A DNA stretch of 64,000 nt, taken from NCBI GenBank assembly GCA_964547875.1, contig CAZJPE010000002.1:1-64000 (forward strand). The letters run 5' to 3'. This document shows, in pieces, positions 39,518 through 49,109 of this stretch. Below the pieces are notes generated by a model, which was not told where the DNA came from, searched no databases, and was given only the letters and a program-made list of their open reading frames with translations. This stretch comes from JAUSIK01 sp964547875. Its GTDB lineage: Archaea; Nanobdellota; Nanobdellia; Pacearchaeales; GW2011-AR1. The position numbers and the translations under genes are program-made. How positions within the stretch are numbered: position 1 is the first letter of the stretch; each line of letters begins with the position of its first letter.

Positions 39518-39937
39518 ATGAGGGAAGATATTATAGCTGCATTGAAAAATGCGCTTGAGAGGGGAGAAAGCTTGGAGAAAGCTATGCAGAGTTTGATTAA
39601 TGCAGGCTATAATCCTATAGAAGTTAGGCAGGCTGCAGAGAGCTTGTCACAAGGAGCTATGTCAATTGTAAATCCAGAGATTGAGAGAGTTCGTCAATTG
39701 CCAGTGCCTCCTCGCCCGCAATTAATGCCAGAGCAAATGCCGCGACAATTACAGCCTGTAATGCAGGCCAGTTACAAAAGATTGAATGAGATTAGGCCAG
39801 TGCCTGAAGTGAAAAGAGAGCATAAAAAAAGAGCTGCCTTGATTATTATTCTTATTTTTATCTTGCTTTTGCTTATTGGAGGTTTGATTTTCATGATTTT
39901 TTACGGACAAGAATTTTTAGATAAAATTCTTAAGTGA
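39518..39937 (+). CDS. tail-anchored membrane protein with UBA-like helix
   Basis: 139 residues. An N-terminal helical bundle (LEKAMQSLINAGYNPIEVRQAAESL, given in parts as LEKAMQSLINAGYNP and EVRQAAESL) is UBA/CUE-like. It is followed by a Pro/Gln-rich linker (about 60-90), a basic stretch and one C-terminal TM helix (about 106-128). The cytoplasmic head could bind partners near the membrane. Function unknown; it follows RNase J by 33 bp and may share its transcript. Confidence 0.6.
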   Translation: MREDIIAALKNALERGESLEKAMQSLINAGYNPIEVRQAAESLSQGAMSIVNPEIERVRQLPVPPRPQLMPEQMPRQLQPVMQASYKRLNEIRPVPEVKREHKKRAALIIILIFILLLLIGGLIFMIFYGQEFLDKILK

Positions 39938-40059
39938 ACTTGAAAGATTGGGTTCATTTATGCGTGCGGAAACATTAGATTGGCAAGATTAATTAAAGAT
40001 ATAAACCTATAAGGGTATTTGATTTATGACTTTTTATGTGCGGAGAAATATTTAGTAAA

Positions 40060-40608
40060 ATGATTTATGAGCCTATGGAGGATTCTTTTCTTTTAGAGAA
40101 TGAGATTAAAAAATATTCCGGGGGAAAGAGTGTTTTGGATATTGGCGCTGGTTCTGGTATTTTGGCTGAGGCCGCATTGAAATCTGGGGCTAAGAGTGTT
40201 TTGTGCACAGACATAAATAAAGAAGTCATAGAGCATTTAAAAAATAAAGGATTTGATGCTGTTCGATCTGATTTATTTTCTAACATAAAGGGAAAATTTG
40301 ATTTGATTATTTTTAATCCACCTTATCTGCCTTATGACGAGAGAGAGGATTTAAAGAGCAGATTGCAAACAACAGGGGGAAAAAGAGGCGATGAGATTAT
40401 TATTAGGTTTTTGAAAAAGGTTAGAAAATATTTGAACAATAAAGGGATTGTATTGATTGTTGTTTCATCTTTGACTCCTTTGAAAAAGATAAAAAGCATT
40501 TTGAAAGAGAAAGGATTAAAGAAAGAGGTTTTATCTGAAAAGAAATTTTTCATGGAAAGTTTAGAGGTTTGGAAAATTGTTAATAATTCAGAGAATGTAA
40601 GATTTTGA
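40060..40608 (+). CDS. HemK/Mtq2-type protein glutamine methyltransferase
   Basis: 182 residues from ATG at 40060 (MIYEPMEDSFLL); a start at 40036 is possible. VLDIGAGSGILAEAA binds SAM, and FNPPYLPYD is the NPPY catalytic motif that holds the glutamine. The EPMEDSFLL opening is typical of archaeal/eukaryotic Mtq2, which methylates the GGQ glutamine of release factor aRF1. Small separate subunits such as Trm112 are not seen nearby. Confidence 0.85.
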   Translation: MIYEPMEDSFLLENEIKKYSGGKSVLDIGAGSGILAEAALKSGAKSVLCTDINKEVIEHLKNKGFDAVRSDLFSNIKGKFDLIIFNPPYLPYDEREDLKSRLQTTGGKRGDEIIIRFLKKVRKYLNNKGIVLIVVSSLTPLKKIKSILKEKGLKKEVLSEKKFFMESLEVWKIVNNSENVRF

Positions 40609-40666
40609 ATGAAACAAGGGAAATTTGCTCCAAAGATTTTTATAGTAACATAAACTTAGAAAATAA

Positions 40667-41080
40667 ATGGACAAGGAAAGAAAAAAAAGATGCAAAGAGA
40701 AAATAGCTTTAGCAAATGATAGATTGAACCTCATAGAAGAGACACTTTCTGAATTTGAAGATGAAAAATTAAAACTTGCATGTTATAAGGCATTTCAGGA
40801 GGCAGTAGAGGTTGTAACGGACTTAATAGCTATGATTTTAGTAGATAAAAATAAAATTATAGAAGACGATTATTCAAATATAAATAAAATAAAAAATTTA
40901 TTAAATTTAAGTGAAGAAGAAACTATAATAATCAGAGAAGCAAATGGGTTAAGAAATAGACTTGTTCATAAGTATAACAGAACAGACGATAATACTGCAA
41001 AAGAATCTATAATAAACTTGCTATCAAAATTAAAAATAATAATAGATAAATTTGAAAAAATAATAGAAAATGCTAAATAA
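40667..41080 (+). CDS. HepT-type HEPN RNase
   Basis: 137 residues. Motif RNRLVHKYNRTDD contains a complete RX4HXY site. Here the HEPN gene comes before its nucleotidyltransferase, the reverse of the module at 37.3 kb. Overlaps the downstream gene by 11 bp. Likely toxin component. Confidence 0.85.
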   Translation: MDKERKKRCKEKIALANDRLNLIEETLSEFEDEKLKLACYKAFQEAVEVVTDLIAMILVDKNKIIEDDYSNINKIKNLLNLSEEETIIIREANGLRNRLVHKYNRTDDNTAKESIINLLSKLKIIIDKFEKIIENAK

Positions 41081-41477
41081 ATTAAAAATTAGCTTAAGTA
41101 AGATTAAAAAAGACTTTTCTTTCCTAAAAGAAGATTTGGAAAAAGGAAGGATACTAGCAGTTCTATTATACGGATCTTATGCAAAAAATGAACAAAATGT
41201 ACGAAGTGATATAGACATATGTGTAGTTGCCCCGAGATATAAAACAGTAAACGAAATTTCAGAGTTATTGAGATATTTCTGGGGAAATGTTAACACAAAT
41301 AAGTACGATGTAAGAACTTTTGAAGAATTGCCCCTGTACATAAAAATGAGCGTAATAGAAAATAATAAAATCATTTATGCGAAAGATAAATATAAATTAT
41401 ATGAATATTTTTATTTATATAGAAAATTGTGGAATGATCAAAGTTTGCATTGGATTGAGAGAAAGGAGAATAGATGA
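41070..41477 (+). CDS. MntA-type minimal nucleotidyltransferase
   Basis: 135 residues. VLLYGSYAKNEQNVRSDIDICVV carries the GS-x(n)-DxD motif (written in full it spans about 35-56). No winged helix. It is the probable antitoxin of the preceding HEPN gene. Its C-terminus (NDQSLHWIERKENR) differs from the 37.3-kb MntA, so the two modules are not a recent duplication. Confidence 0.82.
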   Translation: MLNKLKISLSKIKKDFSFLKEDLEKGRILAVLLYGSYAKNEQNVRSDIDICVVAPRYKTVNEISELLRYFWGNVNTNKYDVRTFEELPLYIKMSVIENNKIIYAKDKYKLYEYFYLYRKLWNDQSLHWIERKENR

Positions 41478-41540
41478 AAGGCAATGTATTAATCTCTTCT
41501 TCATTTTTTATAGGGAGAATATCTTTTAATTTGGAAAATT

Positions 41541-41764
41541 AGAAACATAACAGAAGAGTTTATGAAAAAAGATATCGTAGAGAAATAAAGGATTATCTTC
41601 AAGGCTATTTGTTACCTTATGAACTTGACTTAACAGTAAATGGACAAACTCAAACTTGCACACCTGGAAATCCAAGTACAGAAACATGCGGAAATGGGTT
41701 AGATGATGATTGTGACGGAATCGTTGACGAAGGATGCGGAAACAAGACTGATTCAACTGGTTAA
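41541..41764 (+). pseudogene. decayed surface-protein fragment with MopE-like motif
   Basis: A frame without start codon reads HNRRVYEKRYRREIKD...LLPYELDLTVNG, then TCTPGNPSTETCGNGLDDDCDGIVDEGC in two parts (TCTPGNPSTETC, GNGLDDDCDGIVDEGC), ending in a stop at 41764. The CGNGLDDDCDG-type segment is the calcium-binding MopE/Bac surface motif. The first part resembles the remnant at 21812-21925. Probably a leftover of a larger exported protein. The whole space 41478-41893 holds no intact gene. Confidence 0.5.
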
Positions 41765-41893
41765 ATCTAATTTAATTTTCTTTTTCTTTCTTTTTCATTT
41801 TTCTAAAAAGCTATTTAAAATATATGCTTTCTATATAACCAACCTCAATTAACTTTTAGCCTTTATTAAATTGAAAATTCTCATTATAAATTC

Positions 41894-42349
41894 ATGATAT
41901 TACTTCCTCGTAAGTTGAGTAAAAATAGCAAAGCCTTAAAACCTCTATTTGTCTTTAAAAAAGTGGAGCAAGAAAGAATTATAGAAATTGCGAGAGTTGA
42001 GCAAATTGCCAGACAACTTGAGGTGAATTTACAATTAATTGAGAATGAGATTGCTGAACTTGAGGAATTTAAGAATAATTTAAATTTTCTTATTAATTCT
42101 AAAGAATTGGGGATTTTATCTTCTATTGGAAAAAGAGTTTTTGTTAAAACTAAAATTGAAGATAAGGATAAGTTATTTATAGAAGTCGGAGCAGGAGTTG
42201 TTGTTAAAAAAAGCCCGAAGGATGCCTTGAAGATTATTGAAAAGCAGATTTCTAGGTTAAAAGAGGCAGGTTTGCAAATTGCTTCTCAATTAGAGAGCTA
42301 TCGTGGGCAATTAGAGGAATTTCTTAGGGAGATTCAAGTTGGAGACTAA
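41894..42349 (+). CDS. pfdA: prefoldin alpha subunit
   Basis: 151 residues. Two coiled-coil helices (about 25-65 and 110-150) around a beta region with SSIGKRVFVKTKIEDKDKLF and VGAGVVVKKSPKDA, which is the alpha-type prefoldin signature. Partner of the beta subunit encoded at 20.8 kb. The N-terminal 20 residues (ILLPRKLSKNSKALKP) are not usual for prefoldin, so a later start is possible. Confidence 0.88.
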   Translation: MILLPRKLSKNSKALKPLFVFKKVEQERIIEIARVEQIARQLEVNLQLIENEIAELEEFKNNLNFLINSKELGILSSIGKRVFVKTKIEDKDKLFIEVGAGVVVKKSPKDALKIIEKQISRLKEAGLQIASQLESYRGQLEEFLREIQVGD

Positions 42350-42403
42350 GAAAACTATTTAAGCAATTAGTGTTTTGCTATAATTTATTAATAGAGGTAA
42401 AAA

Positions 42404-43261
42404 ATGCTAGAGATGCTTATTAATCCACGCAAGGCAGAGAGGAGAGTATGGGAGCTGTTTTTTGTCGGGGCTTTTTATGCGAGCTTGTCGATATTATTAG
42501 TTAACTGGATATTCTCGCAAGATGCGGTTTTATCAAGATATTCTGGGATATTAGTTGTTACATTTACTGTCATGCTATCAATGCCTTTTGTGTATTATAC
42601 AATCAGACTAGAGGAAAAAAAGATAACAGAAACAACTGGGACAATAGCTCTGCTTAAGGAGCATAAGAAAGCAATTTATGCATTTTTATGGCTTTTCTTT
42701 GGTTTTGTTATAGCATTGTCTTTTTGGTATGTTATCTTATCTTCTACGCAGAGCTTTAGGGCGCAGATTGAAACTTATTGCTTAATTAATAGGCCTGCTA
42801 ATTTTGAAGCATGCGTTAATCAATATGACATAAAAGATATATCAACTTCTGTGAGTTTCTTGTCAAATACCGAAAGATTATTTTTAATATTTACTAATAA
42901 TATATATGTCTTGATTTTTACTTTAATATTCTCGTTAATATTTGGTGCAGGAGTTATTTTTGTTCTGGCATGGAATGCAAGCGTCATTGCAGCTGCAATA
43001 GGAATATTCACAAAATCTGAATTGAGTTTTTTGCCAATTGCACTCATTAGATACATGATACACGGAATTCCTGAAATTGCTTCATACTTCATTGTTGCTT
43101 TGGCGGGAGGAATGATTTCAATTGCTGTGATAAGGCATGAAACAGGGACACAGAAATTCTGGGATGTTTTACAAGACTCGCTGAATTTAATAATTATAGC
43201 AGTTATCGTTCTGTTCTTGGCGGCTTTGGTTGAGGTTTTTGTTACGCCCTTGTTGTTTTAA
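42404..43261 (+). CDS. SpoIIM/DUF95-family membrane protein
   Basis: 285 residues with about six TM helices. NPRKAERRVWELFFVGAFY near the start, WNASVIAAAIGIF (about 193-205) and the HGIPEIASYFIVALAGG segment (about 223-239) are the SpoIIM/DUF95 hallmarks. Archaeal members are widespread but of unknown function, with a suggested role in membrane remodelling or export. It lies between prefoldin alpha and AglB, on the same strand. Confidence 0.85.
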   Translation: MLEMLINPRKAERRVWELFFVGAFYASLSILLVNWIFSQDAVLSRYSGILVVTFTVMLSMPFVYYTIRLEEKKITETTGTIALLKEHKKAIYAFLWLFFGFVIALSFWYVILSSTQSFRAQIETYCLINRPANFEACVNQYDIKDISTSVSFLSNTERLFLIFTNNIYVLIFTLIFSLIFGAGVIFVLAWNASVIAAAIGIFTKSELSFLPIALIRYMIHGIPEIASYFIVALAGGMISIAVIRHETGTQKFWDVLQDSLNLIIIAVIVLFLAALVEVFVTPLLF

Positions 43262-43383
43262 CATTAAGTTTTATGATTTATATTCAATTAGACATTTTTA
43301 GGAAAGCTTGTTAAAATTGTCTTTTTAATAGACTATCATTTAAAAATTGAAAGATTTATATAACTATACTTTTATATCAATTA

Positions 43384-46140
43384 ATGGAAGAAAATAAAAT
43401 AGAGGAGAAAGAAAAAGAGTTTATTGCGGATAAATCTGAAAAACTTGGAGATAAAACTGAGAGGACAAATTTAGGAGAGGAAGAGCTTATTAAAATAAGA
43501 AAGGAAAAAATTATTAAATTTTTTAAAACGAGATATAACTGGATAGTTTACATAATTTTAGCATGGATTGTTTGGATTGCCGTCAGGATTAGGACGCGAA
43601 ATTTAGACAGGTTGAGAGATATTACAACTGGGACATGGACGCTTGGGCCTGACTTGGATCCTTTCCTATTTTTAAGATGGGCAAAATATATTGTTGAGAA
43701 CGGAACTTTATATGCTGTTGATACAATGAGATATGTTCCTTTTGGCTTTAGAACAGATAGCGAGCTTCTCTTTCATCCTTATTTGATGGCATGGTTTCAT
43801 AAAATAGCCTTGTTTTTTGGGAGTGAATCTGTCACACATTCTGCCGTTTTGTATCCTGTGTTTATGTTTGCTCTTACAGTTATTGCATTTTTTTTATTTA
43901 CTAGAAAGATATTTTTAGAGAGAGAAGGCGTATTAAAATCAAACTTTATTGCACTTGTTTCCTCTTTTTTCCTAACTGTATTTCCTATTTTTCTTCCTAG
44001 AACAATAGCCGGAATTCCTGAGAAGGAATCTGCTGCATTTTTATTTATGTTCCTCGCATTTTATTTCTTTCTGGGAGCGTGGAATGCAAAAAAATTTAAA
44101 AACGGGATTTTTTTGGCGATATTAGCCGGCGCTTCAACTGCAGGAATGGCTTTAATCTGGGGTGGATATGCCTTTATATTTTATACTTTATTTGTAGCAA
44201 CTTTTATCGCTTTTATATTGGGCATGTTCGATAAGAATAAGCTATATATTTACGCGACATGGATTTTATCTTCTTTTAGTTTAATGTTTCCTTTTTCAAG
44301 CAGATATCCGATAAAGAGCTTATTGGCTAATTATGTGGTAGGCGTTCTTTTCATAGTTTTAGTAGATTTTTTAATATTTAATACAAATATAAAAAATTAC
44401 ATATCGAAGAAATTTTCTAAAATCCCGCCTCGAATAATGAGTCTTATTGTAGGAATTGTGCTTCTAGTTATTATTAGTTCAATTTTCTTCGGATTGAATT
44501 ATTTTCCATCTCAAATAAAAGGTATTATTTCAAATCTTTCTCCTACAACTTCTAGAATTATTCAAACTGTTGCGGAAAACAAGCCTCCGTTTTTTGTTGA
44601 ATGGGTTGGAAGTTTCGGACCAATTTTTAGAGGTATTCCAATTGTATTCTGGATATTTTTCATAGGTTCAATTTATCTCTTTTATAGAATTATTGGTATA
44701 TTAAATAAAAAAGAAAGATGGGTAATGACTATTGCCTATATAATATTTATATTGGCTCTAATATTTAGCAGATATTCTGGAAATAGCACTTTTAATGGTA
44801 TAAATAAGGCAAGTTCGACTTTTCTATTCTCTGGTTTTATAATTATTTTAGGATCAATGTCATATTATTATTATCAATATTTCAAAAGGGGAGAGGAAAA
44901 TAAATTTAAACAAATAGAATTGGGATACATAATCCTGTTTGCATTTCTATTCTTAAGTCTTATTGCGGCCAGGGGGGCTATTAGATTAGTAATGATGCTG
45001 GTTCCCCCTATATCCATCATAGTTTCTTTTTTTGTCGTAGTTGGATTAAGCGAGGCAAAAAAATTAAAGGACAATATAAAACGAATAATAACTTTAATTT
45101 TTGTAGGAATAATAGTTATTGGAACTATATTTTCAGGATATCAATTCTATAAGCAAATTAATGGGGAAGCAGCAGGTTATGCTCCTTCGGTTTACACCCA
45201 ACAATGGCAGAAAGCCATGGCTTGGGTAAGAGAAAATACGCAGAAAGACGCCGTATTTGGACACTGGTGGGATTATGGTTATTGGTTACAATCAATAGGA
45301 GAGAGAGCAACTGTTTTAGATGGAGGCAATGCGCAAGGCTATTGGAATCATTTAATGGGAAGACATGCTCTTACCGGAACAAATGATAGAGATGCTATTG
45401 AATTCCTTTATGCTCATAATACTACGCATTTCTTGATAGATTCTAGTGATATAGGAAAATATACTGCTTTTTCCAGTATAGGTTCTGACGCAAAATATGA
45501 TAGAGTTAGCTGGCTAAGTACTTTTTCAAAAGATAAAAACCAGATTGCAGAGACAAAGAACTCAACCATTTTTTTATATTCTGGAGGAACTAATTTGGAT
45601 GAGGATATAATACATGAAGAGAACGATACTAAAATATTCTTGCCAGGTGGAAAATCCGGCATAGGAGCGATACTTATAGAAAGAGACGCTTCTGGGAAGA
45701 TTATTAGAAATCCAATTGGCATTTTCATTTATCAAAACCAGCAATATAGGCTGCCTTTGAGATATGCTTATTACAATGGGCAATTCTTTGATTTTGGCTC
45801 TGGGTATGAGGCAGGCATATTTATATTGCCTGTTGCATCTGAAAATGGCGTTATCGAGATAGATGGTGCACTTATATACCTGTCAAGAAGAACTGTAAAA
45901 TCGCAACTTGCGCGCTTATATCTATACAATGAAGATAATCCCTACTTTAAGCTTGCGCATAGTGAAGATGATTTTGTTGTTGCACAGATTAAAGCACAAA
46001 ATCCTAATTTCGGAGATTTTGTTTTCTTCCAAGGTCTTAGAGGACCTATAAGAATATGGGAGATTGATTATCCAGAAGATATAGAATTTAAAGAGGAGTA
46101 CATAAGCACTAAATATCCTGAAGAGCTTGAGATTTCATAA
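43384..46140 (+). CDS. aglB: dolichyl-phosphooligosaccharide protein glycosyltransferase AglB
   Basis: 918 residues. About 13 TM helices (about 55-600) are followed by a soluble domain. The STT3 signature WWDYG is at 628-632, and GPDLDPFLFLRW (about 88-99) supplies the first-loop aspartates. AglB transfers the lipid-linked oligosaccharide to Asn in N-x-S/T sites of exported proteins. Candidate acceptors in the window are the S-layer protein and the sequon-repeat protein. It heads a glycan cluster: its stop touches the GPT gene (TAATGG). Confidence 0.95.
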   Translation: MEENKIEEKEKEFIADKSEKLGDKTERTNLGEEELIKIRKEKIIKFFKTRYNWIVYIILAWIVWIAVRIRTRNLDRLRDITTGTWTLGPDLDPFLFLRWAKYIVENGTLYAVDTMRYVPFGFRTDSELLFHPYLMAWFHKIALFFGSESVTHSAVLYPVFMFALTVIAFFLFTRKIFLEREGVLKSNFIALVSSFFLTVFPIFLPRTIAGIPEKESAAFLFMFLAFYFFLGAWNAKKFKNGIFLAILAGASTAGMALIWGGYAFIFYTLFVATFIAFILGMFDKNKLYIYATWILSSFSLMFPFSSRYPIKSLLANYVVGVLFIVLVDFLIFNTNIKNYISKKFSKIPPRIMSLIVGIVLLVIISSIFFGLNYFPSQIKGIISNLSPTTSRIIQTVAENKPPFFVEWVGSFGPIFRGIPIVFWIFFIGSIYLFYRIIGILNKKERWVMTIAYIIFILALIFSRYSGNSTFNGINKASSTFLFSGFIIILGSMSYYYYQYFKRGEENKFKQIELGYIILFAFLFLSLIAARGAIRLVMMLVPPISIIVSFFVVVGLSEAKKLKDNIKRIITLIFVGIIVIGTIFSGYQFYKQINGEAAGYAPSVYTQQWQKAMAWVRENTQKDAVFGHWWDYGYWLQSIGERATVLDGGNAQGYWNHLMGRHALTGTNDRDAIEFLYAHNTTHFLIDSSDIGKYTAFSSIGSDAKYDRVSWLSTFSKDKNQIAETKNSTIFLYSGGTNLDEDIIHEENDTKIFLPGGKSGIGAILIERDASGKIIRNPIGIFIYQNQQYRLPLRYAYYNGQFFDFGSGYEAGIFILPVASENGVIEIDGALIYLSRRTVKSQLARLYLYNEDNPYFKLAHSEDDFVVAQIKAQNPNFGDFVFFQGLRGPIRIWEIDYPEDIEFKEEYISTKYPEELEIS

Positions 46141-47156
46141 TGGTATCTAATATTCTATTAATCCCTGTGTTGGCAAGCTTTTTTGTAACTTTGTTCTTAG
46201 TCCCTTTTTGGATTAGAAAGGCTAGGCAGATAGGGCTTGTGTGGGATGATATGAACAAAATTTTTGCTGAAAAGGTAGCTGGTTCTGGAGGCATTATGGC
46301 TGTTTTAGGATTTATTATTGGCATATTATTATACATTGCCTATATAATATTTATATTAAAAAGTCGAAATTCGCATCTAATAGAGATACTTGCAATGTTA
46401 AGTGTTATCTTGCTTTTGGCGGGGGTGTCTTTTATTGATGATTTATTGGGATGGCGGCATGGGGGTTTATCCAGAAGGTCGAGAATTATTCTTGCTGCTT
46501 TCGCTGCTATTCCTTTAATGGCGATTAATGCGGGGAAGAGCGTAATATCTATTCCTTTCCTTGGAAAAATTGATTTAGGCATTTTTTATCCGCTTATCAT
46601 TATTCCGATTGGTATTATTGGGGCGACAACTACATTTAATTTTTTAGCAGGCTTTAATGGCTTGGAAGCGGGGCAGGGCATTATTTTATTATCTGCGATT
46701 GCTTTAGTTGCTTTTTTTACTGGGAATCCCTGGCTTTCTATTATCGCTCTATGCATGATTGCTTCTCTTGTTGCTTTTCTATTTTATAATTTTTATCCTG
46801 CGAGAGTTTTTCCAGGCAATTCTTTGACATATGCTGTTGGGGGATTGATTGCGATGATGGCTATTCTTGGAAATTTTGAAAAGATAGCTGTTTTCTTTTT
46901 TATTCCTTATATTATAGAAACTATTTTGAAATTGAGAGGGAAATTAAAAAAACAAAGCTTTGGTAAGCCATTGGAAGATGGAAGCCTGGATTTGAGATAT
47001 AACAAAATTTATGGCCTGGAGCATTTTGCTGTCTATCTAATGAAGAAATTTGATGTGAAGCCAACAGAGAAAAGAGTTGTTTATTCTATTTGGATTTTTC
47101 AGATTATTATAATATTAATTGGATTATTTATATTTAGAGAGGGCATTTTCAGATAA
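46140..47156 (+). CDS. GPT/MraY-family glycosyl-1-phosphate transferase
   Basis: 338 residues, about ten TM helices. VAGSGGIMAVLGF, SFIDDLLGWRHGG (about 98-110; DD metal site), FNFLAGFNGLEAGQG (about 160-174) and YARVFPGNSLTYAVGG-like FPGNSLTYAVGG (about 224-235) are the family's conserved loops. It makes the first lipid-linked sugar (usually GlcNAc-1-P or a similar sugar on dolichol phosphate). Together with AglB it starts and ends the N-glycan pathway. Overlaps its neighbours by one base at both ends. Confidence 0.92.
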   Translation: MVSNILLIPVLASFFVTLFLVPFWIRKARQIGLVWDDMNKIFAEKVAGSGGIMAVLGFIIGILLYIAYIIFILKSRNSHLIEILAMLSVILLLAGVSFIDDLLGWRHGGLSRRSRIILAAFAAIPLMAINAGKSVISIPFLGKIDLGIFYPLIIIPIGIIGATTTFNFLAGFNGLEAGQGIILLSAIALVAFFTGNPWLSIIALCMIASLVAFLFYNFYPARVFPGNSLTYAVGGLIAMMAILGNFEKIAVFFFIPYIIETILKLRGKLKKQSFGKPLEDGSLDLRYNKIYGLEHFAVYLMKKFDVKPTEKRVVYSIWIFQIIIILIGLFIFREGIFR

Positions 47157-48361
47157 TGTTAAAGATAAACAAAAACCTAGTAAAGGGAAGTTTTATTTTA
47201 TTGATAGCGTTTGGGTTATTTAATTTCTTTCAGTTTTTGTTTCAGCTTTTCATGGCCCGCATGCTTAGTGTCTCTGATTATGGGATATTGGCGAGCTTAT
47301 TTGCCATCATCTACATTTTTCTTATATTTACTGAATCTGTCCAGACAATTATGACAAAGTATTCTGCCAGCGAAAATAATAAAGGCAAATTGAAAAGTCT
47401 TCTTAAAAAGGCGTCGCATAAGGCTTTTTTTGTTGCATTGTATCTATTTGTTTTTTATATTATTCTCGCAATTCCTCTATCTTTTATATTAAGGATAGAT
47501 TATTCTTTGCTAATTCTCAATGGATTGATTATATTCATTGCCTTTTTTATGCCTATAAACCGAGGGTTGATGCAGGGGAAAGAGAGATTTAAATCGCTTG
47601 GCTTAAATTTAATTATCGAGGCTATTGGAAAATTAATTTTTGGCGTATTGCTTGTTTATGTCGGATTCAAAGTTTATGGCGCAATAATCGGCGTTGTGCT
47701 TGGAGGAATTTTAGCTTTTGCTTTTTCATTTTCACAATTGCGCGACATAATAAAGGAGAAAGAAGAAAATGTAAAAACTCTTGGTATTTATGATTATGCC
47801 AAACCTGCTTTTATTATAACATCTATGATAATTGTTTTTTATAGTTTAGACATGATAATGGCCAGGATTTTCTTTTCTCCCGAAATAGCTGGCTCTTACG
47901 CTATTGCTTCTATTCTGGGCAAAATAATTCTCTGGGGGACATTGCCTATAAGCAAGGCAATGTTTCCTATGTCTGCAGACATTGGGAATAGAAAGAAAGC
48001 TGGAAATGTATTTGCAAACGCATTAGCTATTCTTCTATTAGGGATAGTTGCGATACTTATAATATTTTACTTATTCCCTAATTTTATAATAAAAATATTC
48101 TCCGGAAAGATAGTTCCTGAAGCAATATCAATTTTATTTTATCTGGGCATAGCATTTAGTTTTATTGCTCTGGCAAATTTGATTTTATTATATAAATTAT
48201 CCTTGGGAAGAGTTAAGGGCTATGCTTATTTAATTATCTTTGTAATTATTGAAATATTTCTATTGTGGTTTTTTTCAGGGAATTTATTTCAGTTTTCAGT
48301 TGCATTTATTACAGCTTCTGCTGCTTTTCTTTGGGGAAGTATTGTGCTGATTAGGGATTAA
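47156..48361 (+). CDS. oligosaccharide flippase (Wzx/MATE-like)
   Basis: 401 residues with 12 or more TM helices; FQLFMARMLSVSDYGILAS (about 22-40) is typical of polysaccharide-biosynthesis flippases. It would turn the lipid-linked oligosaccharide from the inside to the outside of the membrane for AglB. Directly after the GPT gene, completing a flippase-transferase core set. Confidence 0.9.
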   Translation: MLKINKNLVKGSFILLIAFGLFNFFQFLFQLFMARMLSVSDYGILASLFAIIYIFLIFTESVQTIMTKYSASENNKGKLKSLLKKASHKAFFVALYLFVFYIILAIPLSFILRIDYSLLILNGLIIFIAFFMPINRGLMQGKERFKSLGLNLIIEAIGKLIFGVLLVYVGFKVYGAIIGVVLGGILAFAFSFSQLRDIIKEKEENVKTLGIYDYAKPAFIITSMIIVFYSLDMIMARIFFSPEIAGSYAIASILGKIILWGTLPISKAMFPMSADIGNRKKAGNVFANALAILLLGIVAILIIFYLFPNFIIKIFSGKIVPEAISILFYLGIAFSFIALANLILLYKLSLGRVKGYAYLIIFVIIEIFLLWFFSGNLFQFSVAFITASAAFLWGSIVLIRD

Positions 48362-48624
48362 TCTGTTTCTTCTATAAAATTTTCTATTTCTTTTTTCTTT
48401 TTAATATTCAAAGAAACTTCCAGACCATAATGAGTAGGTTTTGACATTAAGAGCCCTTCTTTAAGTAAATCGTTCATTACTTTCTTGACCTCTTTTTTAG
48501 TTCTTAAATAAACTGGAAGGCCCTTTCTTAAATTATGTATACTTGTATGCTTATGCACCCAAATTCTATGTCTTACTAATTTTCTTAAGACGAATCTTTT
48601 AATATCATCTTCTATATTGTCCAT
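48358..48624 (-). CDS. small winged-helix protein
   Basis: 88 residues. VLRKLVRHRIWVHKHTSIHN, a helix KKEVKKVMNDLLKEGLLM and a strand KPTHYGLEVSL have the shape of a winged helix. Basic overall. Regulator or nucleoid-type DNA binder. Convergent with the flippase (4-bp overlap). Confidence 0.6.
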   Translation of the reverse strand: MDNIEDDIKRFVLRKLVRHRIWVHKHTSIHNLRKGLPVYLRTKKEVKKVMNDLLKEGLLMSKPTHYGLEVSLNIKKKKEIENFIEETD

Positions 48625-48749
48625 ATAGCATAAAATAGATAACCATTTATATTATTTTCTTTAAATAACTCCAATTTGATAATTGCTAAAATATAAATCT
48701 AGTATTAGAAAATAGAAATATTTATAAATTCTATCTTATTGAATCGCTT

Positions 48750-49097
48750 ATGGAAGACGAATCTGAGGAACAAGAAATGACAAGCATTTTCGTAGAATAT
48801 TTTGGTAGCTCGCCCTATGTAAAAATACTTGATTTTCTAATTCAGGGACAAGATTTTGATTATAGCATGACAGAAGTAGCTAGAGGATCTAAAGTTGGAT
48901 GGAGTTCGTTTACTAAAATTTGGGATAAACTATTAGGAAAGAATATAATAGTTCCTACAAGGAATATAGGAAATGCTAAATTGTTTAAGTTAAATAAAGA
49001 CAACTACTTTGTACAGAAATTGATTAAATTTGATTGGGAATTAACGAAAGCCGTAACAGAAAAATTAGATAGAGATGAAATTGAAGTTGGGAATTGA
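48750..49097 (+). CDS. winged-helix transcription regulator
   Basis: 115 residues. FGSSPYVKILDFLIQGQDFD and the HTH MTEVARGSKVGWSSFTKIWD, with a wing around TRNIGNAKLFKL, match a common family of small archaeal regulators. TATA-like TTATAAATTC lies about 25-30 bp upstream. Target genes unknown; it lies between glycan genes. Confidence 0.75.
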   Translation: MEDESEEQEMTSIFVEYFGSSPYVKILDFLIQGQDFDYSMTEVARGSKVGWSSFTKIWDKLLGKNIIVPTRNIGNAKLFKLNKDNYFVQKLIKFDWELTKAVTEKLDRDEIEVGN

Positions 49098-49109
49098 CTT
49101 TATTGATTT

